Assembly (NCBI GenBank): GCA_029202545.1
Contig: CP119311.1
Location: 6,324,001-6,388,000 of the forward strand
Source: Candidatus Pseudobacter hemicellulosilyticus
GTDB taxonomy: Bacteria > Bacteroidota > Bacteroidia > Chitinophagales > Chitinophagaceae
DNA length: 64,000 nt
Reading direction: 5' to 3'
Shown here one piece after another: positions 26,503-34,357 of the stretch. Below the pieces are notes generated by a model. It saw nothing but the letters and a program-made list of their open reading frames with translations, was not told the DNA's origin and did no database searches. Each line of letters begins with the position of its first letter. Position 1 is the stretch's first letter. Position numbers and translations under genes: made by a program.

Positions 26503-27816
26503 ATGAGATATCTACTCTTTGTATGCCTTTTTTTATATTTAGCCGGGATTAGTTGTAAAAAGGATGATGCCCCTTCGGCTACTCTTCCAAGTCTAACCAC
26601 TACACCGGTATCTAATATTTCAGGATCAATAGCTGTTGGCGGGGGGGCAATTATTGATAACGGCAATGCTGATATTTCAGCCAGCGGCATCTGCTGGAGT
26701 AGCACTAATAAAATGCCCACTATCAGCGATGATACCACCAAGGGAAATACAAGCAATGGAGCTTTTACGGCACAGATGGCCAACCTTCAACCCAGTACAG
26801 CCTATTATGTAAGGGCCTATGCCATTAATTCCGCAGGTGTTGGGTATGGAGAGGTACTATCGTTCAATACTGGCAATGGCGTACCAGAGGCGAAAAATCC
26901 TTTAATTGAAGGACAGCCTGCGCTTACCAACAAAATAAAGGTTTCTTTTAATTACAGTGACCCAGAAAATGATCCTCAGGCAGGCACGACTTATCAATGG
27001 TTTATAGCCAATAATGCCACTGACACAATCTCCTCTCCTGGTTCCATTATCAGTGGTGCTATGGATAGTGTTTACAATATAGCTGGAACGGATCTTAATA
27101 AATTCTTACGTGTTTCCATTACCCCAAAATCATCCTCCGGAGCCAGTACCGGTACTACCATCTTTTCCAAATGGGTAGGTCCAGTTGGACCAGCTTTAAC
27201 TACAGCTACTTTTATGTACAATGGGCAAGAAGTGACTTATGGCATCATTACAAGTTCTACAACAGGTAAAAAATGGTTAGATAGAAACCTCGGAGCCTTA
27301 CAAGTTGCTACAAGTCCAACGGATTACCTTGCTTATGGAGACCTTTTCCAATGGGGAAGACCCGCAGATGGACACCAGTTGATTAATTGGACAAGCTCAA
27401 CTGCTGGAACGCCAATTAATGGTACAACGGAAACAAAATTCACATCGAATTCCCCAAACAGCAATTTATTTGTGATTACCAATACTGCCCCTCATGACTG
27501 GGTAGATCCAAGTAACTTTAATAGGTGGGCAAATGATCCTCAAGGGGCATGTCCATTTGGATGGCATGTACCAACCAAAACCGAATGGTCAGCTGAGGGA
27601 AAAAGTGCAATAAACAATCTACACCTAACGAATGTAGGAGAAAGAGCTAATTGTTGCGGTGGTATATTACTCCAAACAGGCATCAATGGGTGCTATTGGA
27701 CATCTTCAATTCAAAGCCAACTATTTTATTTCTTTTTAACTTCAGAAGGTGGTTCAGCCGGATTTAATGTTGCAAATTTCGGTCGATCAATTAGGTGCAT
27801 AAAAGATTTTAACTGA
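26503..27816 (+). CDS. FISUMP-domain surface lipoprotein, copy 2
   Basis: A 437-residue lipoprotein (lipobox LAGISC, followed by KKDDAPS). It is colinear with the copy at 23310: FN3-like module ~30-125, Ig-like module ~130-225, FISUMP domain ~235-437 with 'KWLDRNLGALQVA', 'YGDLFQWGRPADGHQ' and a final 'SIRCIKDFN'. The two copies share long identical stretches, including the G7 run (here 26641-26647) in the same codons. This is the product of a duplication that also carried the convergent peptide gene. Confidence 0.9.
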   Translation: MRYLLFVCLFLYLAGISCKKDDAPSATLPSLTTTPVSNISGSIAVGGGAIIDNGNADISASGICWSSTNKMPTISDDTTKGNTSNGAFTAQMANLQPSTAYYVRAYAINSAGVGYGEVLSFNTGNGVPEAKNPLIEGQPALTNKIKVSFNYSDPENDPQAGTTYQWFIANNATDTISSPGSIISGAMDSVYNIAGTDLNKFLRVSITPKSSSGASTGTTIFSKWVGPVGPALTTATFMYNGQEVTYGIITSSTTGKKWLDRNLGALQVATSPTDYLAYGDLFQWGRPADGHQLINWTSSTAGTPINGTTETKFTSNSPNSNLFVITNTAPHDWVDPSNFNRWANDPQGACPFGWHVPTKTEWSAEGKSAINNLHLTNVGERANCCGGILLQTGINGCYWTSSIQSQLFYFFLTSEGGSAGFNVANFGRSIRCIKDFN

Positions 27817-27828
27817 AAATTATAGAAT

Positions 27829-27861
27829 ATTTAAAGGGGATCAAAAAGACCCCCTTTAAAT
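27829..27861. terminator. bidirectional terminator, FISUMP 2 / peptide
   Basis: An 11-bp perfect stem, ATTTAAAGGGG, with an 11-base loop. It lies 13 bases past the FISUMP stop and 8 bases before the convergent peptide stop. It is A/T-rich at the base on both sides. Confidence 0.8.
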
Positions 27862-27869
27862 AATATCTA

Positions 27870-28118
27870 CTATTCAGTAGTGAATCGGGTTTGAGTATTG
27901 CACCTATTTGATAGACAATCAGCAGTAGTTCCGTTCCAGCCAACATGCTTATAAAATATAGTACCTCCGGAAGTAACCTCGGTAAAGCTGCTACCTGTAA
28001 CAGCACAAGAAATATTTTGTGTCAAAGATGCACAAAAAAATCCACCATAAGGTTTAGCAAAAGCAAATGCGCTTGTAACGATTGCCGCTACAGCAAAGAC
28101 AGAAAATATACGTTTCAT
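27870..28118 (-). CDS. four-cysteine secreted peptide
   Basis: 82 residues. Signal MKRIFSVFAVAAIVTSAFAF, then AKPYGG, Cys1-x8-Cys2 (FCASLTQNISC), GGTIFYKHVGWNGT, DCLSNRC (Cys3-x4-Cys4), ending FTTE. The 5' part, including about 45 bases of signal-peptide DNA, is nearly identical to the copy at 24734; the mature segment has about half identical residues. First of a four-copy group with an AraC-type regulator among them. Exported by the general pathway; the fate of the mature peptide is unknown. Confidence 0.85.
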   Translation of the reverse strand: MKRIFSVFAVAAIVTSAFAFAKPYGGFFCASLTQNISCAVTGSSFTEVTSGGTIFYKHVGWNGTTADCLSNRCNTQTRFTTE

Positions 28119-28145
28119 TGTTTTTAATTTAAAAATTAAGAATTA

Positions 28146-28178
28146 CCTACTCTTTTAAAGGTTTTCGGCAGCCCCTTT
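28146..28178 (-). promoter_or_regulatory. shared upstream element of peptide genes, copy 2
   Basis: Second copy of the 33-base element (30 of 33 identical to 25014-25046), here 28-60 bases above the peptide start at 28118. I did not see it above the other six peptide genes. Confidence 0.6.
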
Positions 28179-28246
28179 CTTTGTGAAAGCTGATCATTCT
28201 TTCACACCTATTGAATCGCGAGAGTAAAGTAAGTTTCAGAACAATT

Positions 28247-28498
28247 TTATTCAGTTTGAAATCGGACCTGAGTTGCACACCGATTGACTAAGCAATTTGC
28301 GGTAGTCCCATTCCAAGAAGAATACATGTAAAATATTGTTCCCCCTGTGCAGACTATTGTAAAAGAAGATCCCGTGACAGCACAATTAGTGTTTTGAGTT
28401 AAGGAAGCACAAAACGAACTCCCTCTCGACTTTCCCGTAAAAGCAAAAGCCGAAACAACAAATCCAACAGTCATCAACAATGAGAATATGCGTTTCAT
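28247..28498 (-). CDS. four-cysteine secreted peptide with extra Cys
   Basis: 83 residues. Signal MKRIFSLLMTVGFVVSAFAF, then a diverged start (GKSRGS instead of KPYGG), Cys1-x8-Cys2 (FCASLTQNTNC), an additional Cys in IVCTGG, MYSSWNGT, NCLVNRC (Cys3-x4-Cys4), ending FQTE. Residues 29-47 are almost the same as in the copy at 27870. The fifth cysteine is at the same place as in the next gene downstream. It lies 128 bases above the 27870 copy. Confidence 0.83.
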   Translation of the reverse strand: MKRIFSLLMTVGFVVSAFAFTGKSRGSSFCASLTQNTNCAVTGSSFTIVCTGGTIFYMYSSWNGTTANCLVNRCATQVRFQTE

Positions 28499-28568
28499 TT
28501 CACGTTGTTTAAAAATTTAAAAATTAATTCGCAACCTCCTCCCACAACACTCACAAACCATTCAACCA

Positions 28569-28814
28569 TCATCTACAAAACATAGTCACCGTTGAACATC
28601 TATTAACCAAACAATCTGCCGAAGTCCCATTCCAACTTAAATATCTAAAGAAAATAGTACCTCCAGTTGTGCATTCATGTACATCAGAAACTATCTGGCA
28701 GTCTACGTTTGCCGTAAGTGAAGCACAATAATATGACCGGTCGGTGTTAGCCGTAAAGGACAACCCTATAAACACAATGGCTGATACAGAAAACAATGTG
28801 ATGATCCTCTTCAT
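28569..28814 (-). CDS. cysteine-rich secreted peptide of the same family
   Basis: 81 residues from the ATG at 28812-28814 (MKRIITLF); a longer frame to 28892 would add a non-signal leader. The mature part starts TDRSYYC. It has Cys1-x8-Cys2 (YCASLTANVDC), an extra Cys in HECTTGG, FRYLSWNGT, DCLVNRC and a sixth Cys near the end (FCR). It lacks the T-E terminus of its relatives. With six cysteines it could form three disulfides. It is encoded 96 bases below the AraC-type regulator, in the same direction. Confidence 0.8.
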   Translation of the reverse strand: MKRIITLFSVSAIVFIGLSFTANTDRSYYCASLTANVDCQIVSDVHECTTGGTIFFRYLSWNGTSADCLVNRCSTVTMFCR

Positions 28815-28909
28815 AGTTTTTGTAATAATTAGCCAACAATAAAAGACTGGAATTTCTGTATGCAAATTATATCCACTTCTATCATTCTCCAAACAATATC
28901 ATATTCCAC

Positions 28910-29296
28910 TTAGCCATTTTGTGGGCAATTGCCCTGCAGCTTACGCCATGCATCCGGCGACAACCGCATTTTTCTTTTAAAGAACCGTACAAAATTTGTA
29001 GCGGATTGTTTGCCGCAGAAACCTACAGTAAGGGCAACACACTGAACACTTTCACCCGCCAGCAATAGCATCTTTGATCGTTCAAGTCGCTGTTGCTGCA
29101 AATAGGTGTAGGGGCCTACACCATATAACTCTCTGAACCTGGATTTCAACTGGGATTTGTTCATTAGCACTTTTCGGGACAACGCTGCAATAGAATGATG
29201 ACACTTTACGTCTTTTTCAATTAACCTGGCAGCATTCTCGATCTTCTCTACTTCTGCGCTCATAGGTAGAGACAATTGCATCTCCATAGATTTCAT
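28910..29296 (-). CDS. AraC-family transcriptional regulator (DNA-binding domain only)
   Basis: 128 residues. After a ~25-residue leader the protein is a bare AraC/XylS double helix-turn-helix: 'SIAALSRKVLMNKSQLKSRFRELYGVGPYTYLQQQRL' (first HTH) and 'VQCVALTVGFCGKQSATNFVRFFKRKMRLSPDAWRK' (second HTH with its terminal signature). There is no ligand-binding domain, as in MarA/SoxS-like activators. It lies between peptide genes on the same strand and is the only dedicated regulator in this stretch. I infer that it controls the peptide genes. Confidence 0.88.
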   Translation of the reverse strand: MKSMEMQLSLPMSAEVEKIENAARLIEKDVKCHHSIAALSRKVLMNKSQLKSRFRELYGVGPYTYLQQQRLERSKMLLLAGESVQCVALTVGFCGKQSATNFVRFFKRKMRLSPDAWRKLQGNCPQNG

Positions 29297-29643
29297 AGCA
29301 AGGTTTATTTAATTAAAACGAATTGGTGAGATCCTTCCAGGAACAGGCACGCAATGGCGCAACGAATTGTCTGCCATGCAGCATGCAGTTCCTGGTTGTC
29401 TTAATTAATAAATGGGAGATGATCAGAAAAGCTACAAAACAAAAAGTAGTAACCGATGAGGGCCGATTTACTACGCATAATAACACCCTTAAGTTACTCC
29501 ATTATTATATGCAGATTCGGTAGCGTACCTAAAAATTTAAACAACTACAAGATTCCACTTACAAAAAAAGCCTTCAGATAAATATATAAGTAAGATCCTG
29601 AGCGGCTTGGCACTGGTATCGGCAACGATTCCAACATACACCA
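29297..29643. other. intergenic region above the AraC-type gene
   Basis: 347 bases with no supported gene. An inverted repeat, CCAGGAAC...GTTCCTGG, spans 29337-29397 and could bind a regulator. A plus-strand stretch just before 29644 would read as a signal-peptide-like tail (ILSGLALVSATIPTYT) but has no start and stops at once. Confidence 0.35.
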
Positions 29644-29916
29644 TCACTGCTCAACGTAATTAGGCTCACTATATAGAAAGACTTCTGTAGAACAAACATT
29701 TGATCTGCAACCAGTGGGCGTGCCATCCCAACTCTTATCTATATAATATCCTATTCCAACACCAGTTGTTGGCGACTCGGTCTGGCCATGTATAATCGAA
29801 CAACTACTATTTATGGCTATAGAAGCGCAATAAGCACCTCCATATGGCTTATTTGAAAAAGAAAACATGACAATAACAATAATGGTCGACAAAATCAACG
29901 AAATAATCTTTTTCAT
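29644..29916 (-). CDS. four-cysteine secreted peptide, extended C-terminus
   Basis: 90 residues. Signal MKKIISLILSTIIVIVMFSF, then SNKPYGG, Cys1-x8-Cys2 (YCASIAINSSC), a lengthened middle, YIDKSWDGT, GCRSNVC (Cys3-x4-Cys4), and a C-terminal extension after SEP (NYVEQ). It is the most distant of the eight copies but keeps all core residues. It stands alone 347 bases above the AraC-type gene. Confidence 0.8.
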   Translation of the reverse strand: MKKIISLILSTIIVIVMFSFSNKPYGGAYCASIAINSSCSIIHGQTESPTTGVGIGYYIDKSWDGTPTGCRSNVCSTEVFLYSEPNYVEQ

Positions 29917-30231
29917 ATGAATAATCGTTTAATGGTTATGGACAAGCGGTTGAATCTTTCCTCCATCAATGAGTGTCTGATTTACAGAATAAAGGAAATG
30001 ATCACAACTCATGAATGCAAATAAATACACATGTAAATTATCACATCCTACATGTAAGAAGAAATTATTCAATATTCCTGAAAGCCATTATTGTCAATGA
30101 GGAAGGAAAAGTAGTATCAATGAGCCACGCAGCAGGGCAGGAGTTTAACCATTCAAATGAATGCTAAGAGCATAAAAAACAAATGTAAGTTAACCTATTA
30201 AATAGCAGGAACAGGTAAACAACCCGCTCCC
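29917..30231. other. intergenic region, peptide / cytochrome peroxidase
   Basis: 315 AT-rich bases. It contains the second copy of ATATTCCnGAAAGCCATT (30072-30089). A 50-codon plus-strand open frame from ATG 30015 to TAA 30167 covers this element (reading IFLKAIIVNEEGK in part), but no family is recognised and coding is unproven. The change to G+C-richer sequence begins at about 30.2 kb. Confidence 0.35.
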
Positions 30232-31374
30232 CTACTTCGGCAACTCCGGCCTCCGCATCTTATACTGCGTCGCCGTAATAGCCTCCAGAAACGCCACCAG
30301 GTCAGCCTTCTCCGCCTCCGTAAGGTTCAACGGCCGCAGGATAGGATCCGTCTTAGGATACAGGGAATCAGACTTGTCTTTTGATTTCTCATCCAGCTGA
30401 TGCATCCCTGAATTGTAGATATTGATCACCCCGGTGATATTATCAAACAACCCATTGTGCATCCAGGGGTTGGTCTTCATAACATCGCGTAAGGTGGGGG
30501 TGCGGAATTTGCCAACGTCCTTCGGGTCTTTGGTGACCTCATAGCGGCCAAGGTCCTGGTATTTACGACCGTAATAGGTAAGCCCGATATTATGGAACTC
30601 CTGATCGGTGAAGAAAGTCCCGTAGTGGCAGTTCATACAGCGGGCTTTTGTCCGGAAAAGATGTAACCCACTGATCTCCTTATCGGACAGGGCGGTGTAT
30701 TTACCACGTACAAACTCATCAAACCGGGTCTGGCGACTTTTAATAATAGACTCAAACTTAGCGATAGCGCCTAAGATCCTATCGAGGGTAACGCGCTCAT
30801 CGCCATAGGCTTTCTTAAAGTATTCTTTGTACCCTGCTATGCCATCAATTTTCTCTGCCAGCAGCGGGGTCTCCATGTTCATCTCATGGTGAGCGCTGAG
30901 GGGCGCTATAGCCTGATCTTCCAGGCTGCCGCTGCGGCCATCCCAGAAAAAATCCCGATGAATGGCTACGTTGAGCAGCGTAGGCGTATTCCGGGAACCC
31001 GGCAGGTGATCATGCCCCAGGGATACCCGACGGCCATCGCCCCAGCCGATCTCAGGATCGTGGCAGCTGCTGCAGGAGATCTGGTTAGAACTGGACAAAC
31101 GGGGATCAAAAAAGAGGACCTGCCCCAGTTTGATGACCGGGTCGCGGTCAACGAGCAGCCAGGAGCTGTCGTAGGGCATGGCGCCCAGCTCTCTGAAGGC
31201 AATGCCTTTGTCGATATCAGGCCTCGGCCATTGCGACACCGGCCTGCTGTATAATTTGCGTAAAGAGTCTTCACGGGAAAGGCGGACATTACGGACCTCA
31301 GGAGAAGTAGCGATCCAGGAAACAGTCACCAGGGCGCCGGCCAGCAGTCCAAAAAACTTGATAGGAGTGTTCAT
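30232..31374 (-). CDS. di-haem cytochrome c peroxidase (MauG/CcpA family)
   Basis: 380 residues from the ATG at 31374; the frame extends to a TTG at 31398, overlapping the previous gene. An N-terminal hydrophobic signal (~8-22) exports it. Two c-type haem sites are visible: Cys101-Ser-Ser-Cys104-His105 and Cys246-Met-Asn-Cys249-His250. A 'GRNTPTLLNVAIHRDFFWDGR'-like segment (residues ~127-147) and 'FRTPTLRDV...PWMHNG' are typical of the family. It reduces peroxide or oxidises a partner in the periplasm. Last gene of the TonB receptor/DUF4876/DUF6850 operon, 11 bases after DUF6850, so it probably modifies or reports on the imported ligand. Confidence 0.92.
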   Translation of the reverse strand: MNTPIKFFGLLAGALVTVSWIATSPEVRNVRLSREDSLRKLYSRPVSQWPRPDIDKGIAFRELGAMPYDSSWLLVDRDPVIKLGQVLFFDPRLSSSNQISCSSCHDPEIGWGDGRRVSLGHDHLPGSRNTPTLLNVAIHRDFFWDGRSGSLEDQAIAPLSAHHEMNMETPLLAEKIDGIAGYKEYFKKAYGDERVTLDRILGAIAKFESIIKSRQTRFDEFVRGKYTALSDKEISGLHLFRTKARCMNCHYGTFFTDQEFHNIGLTYYGRKYQDLGRYEVTKDPKDVGKFRTPTLRDVMKTNPWMHNGLFDNITGVINIYNSGMHQLDEKSKDKSDSLYPKTDPILRPLNLTEAEKADLVAFLEAITATQYKMRRPELPK

Positions 31375-31385
31375 ACAAACGGACA

Positions 31386-33008
31386 TTAAAAGTTGCAACC
31401 GACGGTAACCAAAAAGCTATTATAGTGATTCCCTGTATATTCTGTGTCGAAAGCCCTGGTAAGCATGGTGCTCAATTTTATAAAACCGGTAATATTTTGC
31501 TGTATGCTGGTTGCATACCGTACACCCGGCTCCACCTGGACCCGGGGACTGGTAAAATACTCAAATTCCCGGTAAAGATACGAATCCCTGCTGGCTGGCA
31601 TATTCTGACTGGAAGGCGGTATATAGACCCCATCGTTTTTCGCTGTTCCACTGCCCGCCCCGTAAGCCAGGCCCAGCGAAATACTTAGCTGGTGCTCATC
31701 TACCCAAAAATTCTTTGTACCTGCTACCTGGACCCTGAAATAATTCAGGTCCTGCTTCCGGAAATACGGATAACGGATCCCGGTCTGCTGGCGACTGGTA
31801 TACTGACCGCCGGCCTGCAAAATCCAGCCCGGATTATGGTTGACCAGCCGGCCATAGGCGGTATACTGTACAGACAGGTTGCTGATATCCTGGCTCATCA
31901 CTTCATTCTGCCCATAATAGACAATAGTAGTGCGTTGCCCCGGCGTGGTCTCAGCACGGTAAACATTTTCATTGTTCGACAATTGCTCATACCCTGCCCG
32001 CAGCGAGAACTGGTGAAGCAGGTCGCCTCTCCGGATCGACAGATCGCCCTCGTAAGTATATTCCGTAGCCTCATGCTCCGTAAAAACAATCGTGGTACTG
32101 CCCTTCTTCCCCATATACCCCTTGCGCTGGCCATAGCTGGCACGATTCACCAACACCACACCAGGCGCCAGGGTACCGCCCAGGGTCAGGGCTCCGCTAT
32201 GGGTGTTATTAACAAAGGGACGGGTCTCGCCGGTAATGGCATTGTCGGCAAAACGCTCGGACATTCCAAAGAAAACGCCATAGTTGATAAGCGAAAGGTA
32301 TTGACGATCCGTATTGCCTACTATCTGGAAACGCAGGCTTTCAATACGGCGGGTATAGCCATATTCAACACCCAGCTCCCAGTTTTCGCCCAGCCGGTAG
32401 GCGGCGCCTACCCGGGCATTGATATCTGTCAGGTTATTGACATGGCGGAGGTCGCGCCGCTTGGCATAGTTGGCCGCGGTATAATCCAACTTTGCGCCCA
32501 GCGTCAGCCTGGAGCTTACAGCTGCACTGATGGCGCCCACCAGGTTATAATACTCCATCTTTTTGTTACCAGCGGTACTGTCCACCCATTCATCCACATC
32601 CAGCGGATGTTTGTACGGATCAATCAGGGCGGAGCCCCCCATATTGCGGCCGTTGAAATTGTCGTACTGCAACTTGCCCTGCACTACAATGCCCGGCCGC
32701 AGGCGGTAATAAGATTCGGTGACGGCACTGACCGTATAACTGTTGTCCGACTGGAAATAATTCCGGAAAGGCCCATTGTCCTTCCGGAAACCGAGCAAAG
32801 CGGTAGAAAATTTCGGGACCGGCAAATGGGAAAGGCCGGTCAGGGTATTACTGCTCATCCAGGCATTGGCATGGCGGAGAAAATCAATATCCTGCACCAC
32901 ACTGTCTGCCTGTTGCGCAGATTGCGCCTGCAGCCTGGCGGAGCCAAAGACCCCGCCAAGCAGACAAACGCAATAGATAGTACACTTTATCAGCGATCGA
33001 TCTGACAT
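31386..33008 (-). CDS. DUF6850-family outer-membrane beta-barrel protein
   Basis: 540 residues from the ATG at 33006-33008 (MSDRSLIKC). Signal peptide ends around ARLQAQ. The rest is alternating amphipathic strands with many Tyr and Arg ('YYRLRPGIVVQGKLQYDNFNGR', 'RVGAAYRLGENWELGVEYGYT') and a C-terminal strand ending in Asn-Phe, as in outer-membrane barrels. It matches the pattern of proteins named DUF6850, which occur with DUF4876 and cytochrome c peroxidases. Start lies 2 bases past the DUF4876 stop, so translation is coupled. No function is known. Confidence 0.85.
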   Translation of the reverse strand: MSDRSLIKCTIYCVCLLGGVFGSARLQAQSAQQADSVVQDIDFLRHANAWMSSNTLTGLSHLPVPKFSTALLGFRKDNGPFRNYFQSDNSYTVSAVTESYYRLRPGIVVQGKLQYDNFNGRNMGGSALIDPYKHPLDVDEWVDSTAGNKKMEYYNLVGAISAAVSSRLTLGAKLDYTAANYAKRRDLRHVNNLTDINARVGAAYRLGENWELGVEYGYTRRIESLRFQIVGNTDRQYLSLINYGVFFGMSERFADNAITGETRPFVNNTHSGALTLGGTLAPGVVLVNRASYGQRKGYMGKKGSTTIVFTEHEATEYTYEGDLSIRRGDLLHQFSLRAGYEQLSNNENVYRAETTPGQRTTIVYYGQNEVMSQDISNLSVQYTAYGRLVNHNPGWILQAGGQYTSRQQTGIRYPYFRKQDLNYFRVQVAGTKNFWVDEHQLSISLGLAYGAGSGTAKNDGVYIPPSSQNMPASRDSYLYREFEYFTSPRVQVEPGVRYATSIQQNITGFIKLSTMLTRAFDTEYTGNHYNSFLVTVGCNF

Positions 33009-33010
33009 GA

Positions 33011-34324
33011 TCAATTGGTTCTTAAAGAAGCTTTGCTACGCATGTGGAAATCGTTGCTGGAATTGTTGGTGTCCTGGTAAACGATCCTGGCGCCTTTTTT
33101 TGCAGAAGCTTCTGCATCAATGCCACTGGGATCGGTAGCACCACCCAGGTCAACAGTACCGAGGTTATAGTCATACACCAGCTTACCGGCGTTCTCAGGG
33201 ATAGCTTCGGTAGCCGCTTTGTCCACATTGCGGTAAATGGAATAGCCCTGACGGTTGGTATGGTATACATAACCGGCATCCAGGGTAGCCGTAAAACGCT
33301 TCCTGTTATTGGCGTTCAGTTCATAGGCTTCCACAGCATCAACCACCCATTCTACTGGTACTTTCCTGCTGGCCAGGGCGCCGGTACCGGTTGCAACGGA
33401 AACATCATTGGCAAAATCAACAGGCGTCTTTCCTTCGGGTTTGAAGATGAACAGACCAGGGCTGGTAACACTCAGGATCCAGGCATTGGCCGTACCGTAT
33501 TTAATCGCTTTTACATAGTGGCTGGTAGGAATGGAAGCGGCAGGCGATACATAATAATTGGCATTGTCAAAATCTTCCAGGTCGTACATAGCATAGTACT
33601 CCGGGTTATCGAAGTTGATGGACTTGCTGACCGTGAGCGTAGTGTTGACCGCATTGTTCAGCGCAATCACCAGCTGTTTACCGGGCGCCAGGGTCACCTG
33701 CTGCTGGAAATACCATACGCTGTTGACGGCAGGGACCCAGCCTTCGTTCTTATAGACCAGCTCGCCGTCTGTACCATAAAAAGCATTGGTACCGGTAGCA
33801 TTGAAGGGCCCGATAGAAGAAATGCCCAGGTTGGTCAGATCGGCCGGAGAAGCAGAGTTATTGTACAGGATGATGTATTTGTCATACACCCAGGCGCCGG
33901 AGCCATCATCTTTGGGCGTGCCGCCCACAAACATTTCCTTGATCACTACCTGCGCAGCCTGGGACTCTTCCAGGGTCAGGCTCTGGATATTGTCGCTCTG
34001 CCAGTTACCGGTTACAGTGATATTGGATTGCAGGCCATTGTAAATATAGGAGCGGGTGCCGTCAGAACGGGTGTCTGTAACAGAAAGCTCATAAATGCCT
34101 ACTGGTACGCCAAAAGTCACTTTACCGCTGGCATCCGTCATGGCGTCATAAGACATGGAAGCCGAACTGATCTTCACCTTTACCCCTTCTGTCACCCCAA
34201 ACTCAGCATTCTCAGGATATTTCAACTGTACCGTTACTGAAAAAATACCGCTTCCTTTATCGTCCTTTTTACAGGAATAGAACCCGACAACGGTTAGCAG
34301 CATTAAATAGAGTAGCTTTTTCAT
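33011..34324 (-). CDS. DUF4876-family lipoprotein
   Basis: 437 residues, lipobox VGFYSC (Cys18) followed by KKDD. Residues ~25-110 are a prealbumin-like Ig module ('GKVTFGVPVGIYELSVTD'). The main part (~130-437) has the DUF4876 features: 'VVIKEMFVGGTPKDDGSGAWVYDKYIILYNNS', 'LAPGKQLVIALNNAVN', and a final 'DTNNSSNDFHMRSKASLRTN'. It resembles a lamin-tail-like surface domain. Encoded 34 bases below the TonB receptor, it is probably the surface partner of that receptor. Confidence 0.88.
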   Translation of the reverse strand: MKKLLYLMLLTVVGFYSCKKDDKGSGIFSVTVQLKYPENAEFGVTEGVKVKISSASMSYDAMTDASGKVTFGVPVGIYELSVTDTRSDGTRSYIYNGLQSNITVTGNWQSDNIQSLTLEESQAAQVVIKEMFVGGTPKDDGSGAWVYDKYIILYNNSASPADLTNLGISSIGPFNATGTNAFYGTDGELVYKNEGWVPAVNSVWYFQQQVTLAPGKQLVIALNNAVNTTLTVSKSINFDNPEYYAMYDLEDFDNANYYVSPAASIPTSHYVKAIKYGTANAWILSVTSPGLFIFKPEGKTPVDFANDVSVATGTGALASRKVPVEWVVDAVEAYELNANNRKRFTATLDAGYVYHTNRQGYSIYRNVDKAATEAIPENAGKLVYDYNLGTVDLGGATDPSGIDAEASAKKGARIVYQDTNNSSNDFHMRSKASLRTN

Positions 34325-34357
34325 GATCGCTTCTTGCTTTTATTATTAATAATTGGT

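Noticed and set aside
29323..29523. A 66-codon plus-strand frame above the AraC-type gene.
   Set aside because: It has no signal, family resemblance or ribosome site and is surrounded by repeats; probably chance.
29560..29643. Plus-strand signal-like string (ILSGLALVSATIPTYT) possibly the relic of a receptor leader.
   Set aside because: No start codon in frame nearby and a stop after a few residues; too short to support a pseudogene.
24734..29916. Peptides as RiPP or bacteriocin precursors.
   Set aside because: They carry ordinary signal peptides rather than double-glycine leaders, and no modifying enzyme, peptidase-containing exporter or immunity gene is next to them. Disulfide-bonded secreted proteins fit better.
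30015..30167. A 50-codon small open frame with ATG and TAA.
   Set aside because: No homologue recognised, no leader or motif; kept only as part of the intergenic description.
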